From: Kudoa neothunni
Lineage: Eukaryota; Cnidaria
Length of the DNA stretch: 64,000 bases
Assembly (NCBI GenBank): GCA_964304625.1
Contig: OZ199840.1
Location: 6,014,001 to 6,078,000, forward strand
Direction of reading: 5' to 3'
Numbering within the stretch: the first letter of the stretch is position 1; each line of letters opens with the position of its first letter. The translations under genes were made by a program, and so were the position numbers. The notes below the pieces were generated by a model. It saw nothing but the letters and a program-made list of their open reading frames with translations. It did no database searches and was not told the DNA's origin. Positions 63,191 through 64,000 of the stretch are shown in pieces.

Positions 63191-63488
63191 ATGTTTATCG
63201 ATAGTAATACCCAGCCTCATTACTATTCTTTGTTAGATGATGAATCTCTCACTACTATAATTCTATTTTGTCTCTGTATTCTACTGATACTAATTGTGCA
63301 TATACTGTTCGTTAGGATAATTATTAAAAGTAAATCTTTCATTCTGCATAATAATGACGGTTTATTAAGAACTTCGTCGTAGCCAAGACATCCAAATTAG
63401 GGATACGAGCGTAGTAACACCTCCAACATACAACTGGGCCGCTGTCTGTGTAGAAAATATCTCACCTCCACAATATATCACAATTTGA
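63191..63488 (+). CDS. Small single-pass membrane protein with two PPxY motifs (tandem pair, gene 2)
   Basis: Exons 63191-63329 and 63388-63488 over a 58-bp phase-1 intron (A|GTAAAT ... CCAAG|AC); 79 aa. A short acidic N terminus (SLLDDESLTT) precedes one long hydrophobic helix, IILFCLCILLILIVHILFV, then a basic border RIIIK. The cytosolic tail is only about 32 residues and holds TPPTYNW and SPPQYITI at the very C terminus: two PPxY motifs. As in the gene upstream, the intron falls in phase 1 just after the helix, so the two look like tandem duplicates. An earlier donor would shorten the helix border; the join used keeps it whole. Likely an adaptor for WW-domain proteins. Confidence 0.7.
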
Positions 63489-64000
63489 TTATAGTTTTCT
63501 CTAATATATGTGGAATATTCTCAATTTGAAGTTTAATGTATGTTCCTTAATCCTCCTTGCACGGCGCGGAAGAAACTGTCTTAATGGTTTTTAATTTCTT
63601 TGTGCTATGTTTTAAACAATTTTTCAACTATTTGTAAGATGTTCTGCGTAGGAAATTTAATTAGCTATGGAGCGTTAGTAGGCTTCAGAACAGAGTCCCC
63701 TAATGCATCAATATCGGCTATTTAATAGTAAGGAAAAAATTAACCAAACAAAAATTAAAATTAAACAGATTCCATCTGAAAATAGTAATTTCGAACGTGA
63801 AACCCACTTCTAAATAAGATAGTGCAAGTAAAATTGATCCGAGCGCACATCAACGGCGGCAGCGTTGGTGTATTAAGTCGGAAACAGCAAATTAACAATA
63901 AACAGATTCAATCGAATAAAGGTGTCTTGGCTCTAATTTATAATTTAACGTGATTTTTTATGGCATGTATAAGAGGAAAATTTAAATTAACTCTTGAAAT
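63489..64000. other. Right-hand flank, no gene seen
   Basis: AT-rich. At about 63,549 TTAATCCTCCTTGCACGGCG resembles piggyBac-type termini in this window and also a GC-rich patch at about 25,524 (CACGGGGCGCGAAGAACC). No reading frame supported. Confidence 0.4.

Overview
The window is AT-rich nuclear DNA from an animal. The recognisable genes are metazoan signalling and housekeeping genes (CaMKII, RIC8, SMAD4, UVRAG, DGK-epsilon, a SKI/DACH-type protein, NDUFV2, OXA1L, REV1, CRIPT, MFAP1). Almost all are cut by very short GT-AG introns, mostly 38-62 bp, in all three phases. Short introns, about 4 kb per gene, and shortened forms of conserved proteins suggest a strongly reduced animal genome. 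An orthonectid-like parasite would fit, but that is inference. Exon joins were worked out by hand from frame, splice dinucleotides and remembered family sequences. Full chains closing in a multiple of three support RIC8, NDUFV2, OXA1L, REV1, UVRAG, SMAD4, CRIPT, MFAP1 and four lineage-specific genes.

Layout. 1-8,800: CaMKII (-, partial) and RIC8 (+) head to head, a piggyBac relic with TTAA ends, then NDUFV2 (-) and OXA1L (+) head to head. 8,800-22,300: mostly gene-poor DNA containing REV1 (-), a 400-bp pogo-type MITE, a 5S rRNA-like gene (-) and hAT-like elements. 22,306-24,857: UVRAG (-), 15 exons. 24,858-35,470: a desert with transposon relics, a 1.7-kb inverted repeat, a TATA-type promoter and a few isolated exon-like open stretches with long introns. 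35,473-38,091: DGK-epsilon (+). 40,051-42,494: a protein with two SKI/SNO/DAC-like domains (-), carrying one apparent frameshift. 43,248-44,693: a secreted protein with two related helical domains flanking a Tyr/Asn/Pro-rich linker (-). 47,023-48,745: SMAD4 (-). 49,612-50,047: a small secreted Cys-containing protein (+). 54,412-57,189: CRIPT (-) and MFAP1 (+), divergent, sharing a promoter with a perfect 12-bp NRF1-like palindrome. 57,500-62,600: hAT-like and piggyBac relics. 62,670-63,488: a tandem pair of tiny membrane proteins with PPxY motifs (+).

The window holds no single operon-like system. Its themes are TGF-beta/SMAD and SKI/DACH transcriptional control, G-protein and lipid signalling (RIC8, DGKE, CaMKII), mitochondrial biogenesis, and splicing (MFAP1, CRIPT). 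The best candidates for undescribed biology are the tandem PPxY micro-membrane proteins, the duplicated-domain secreted protein, the double SKI/DAC-domain protein, and a REV1 that lacks its usual C-terminal interaction module but ends in a PIP-box-like motif.
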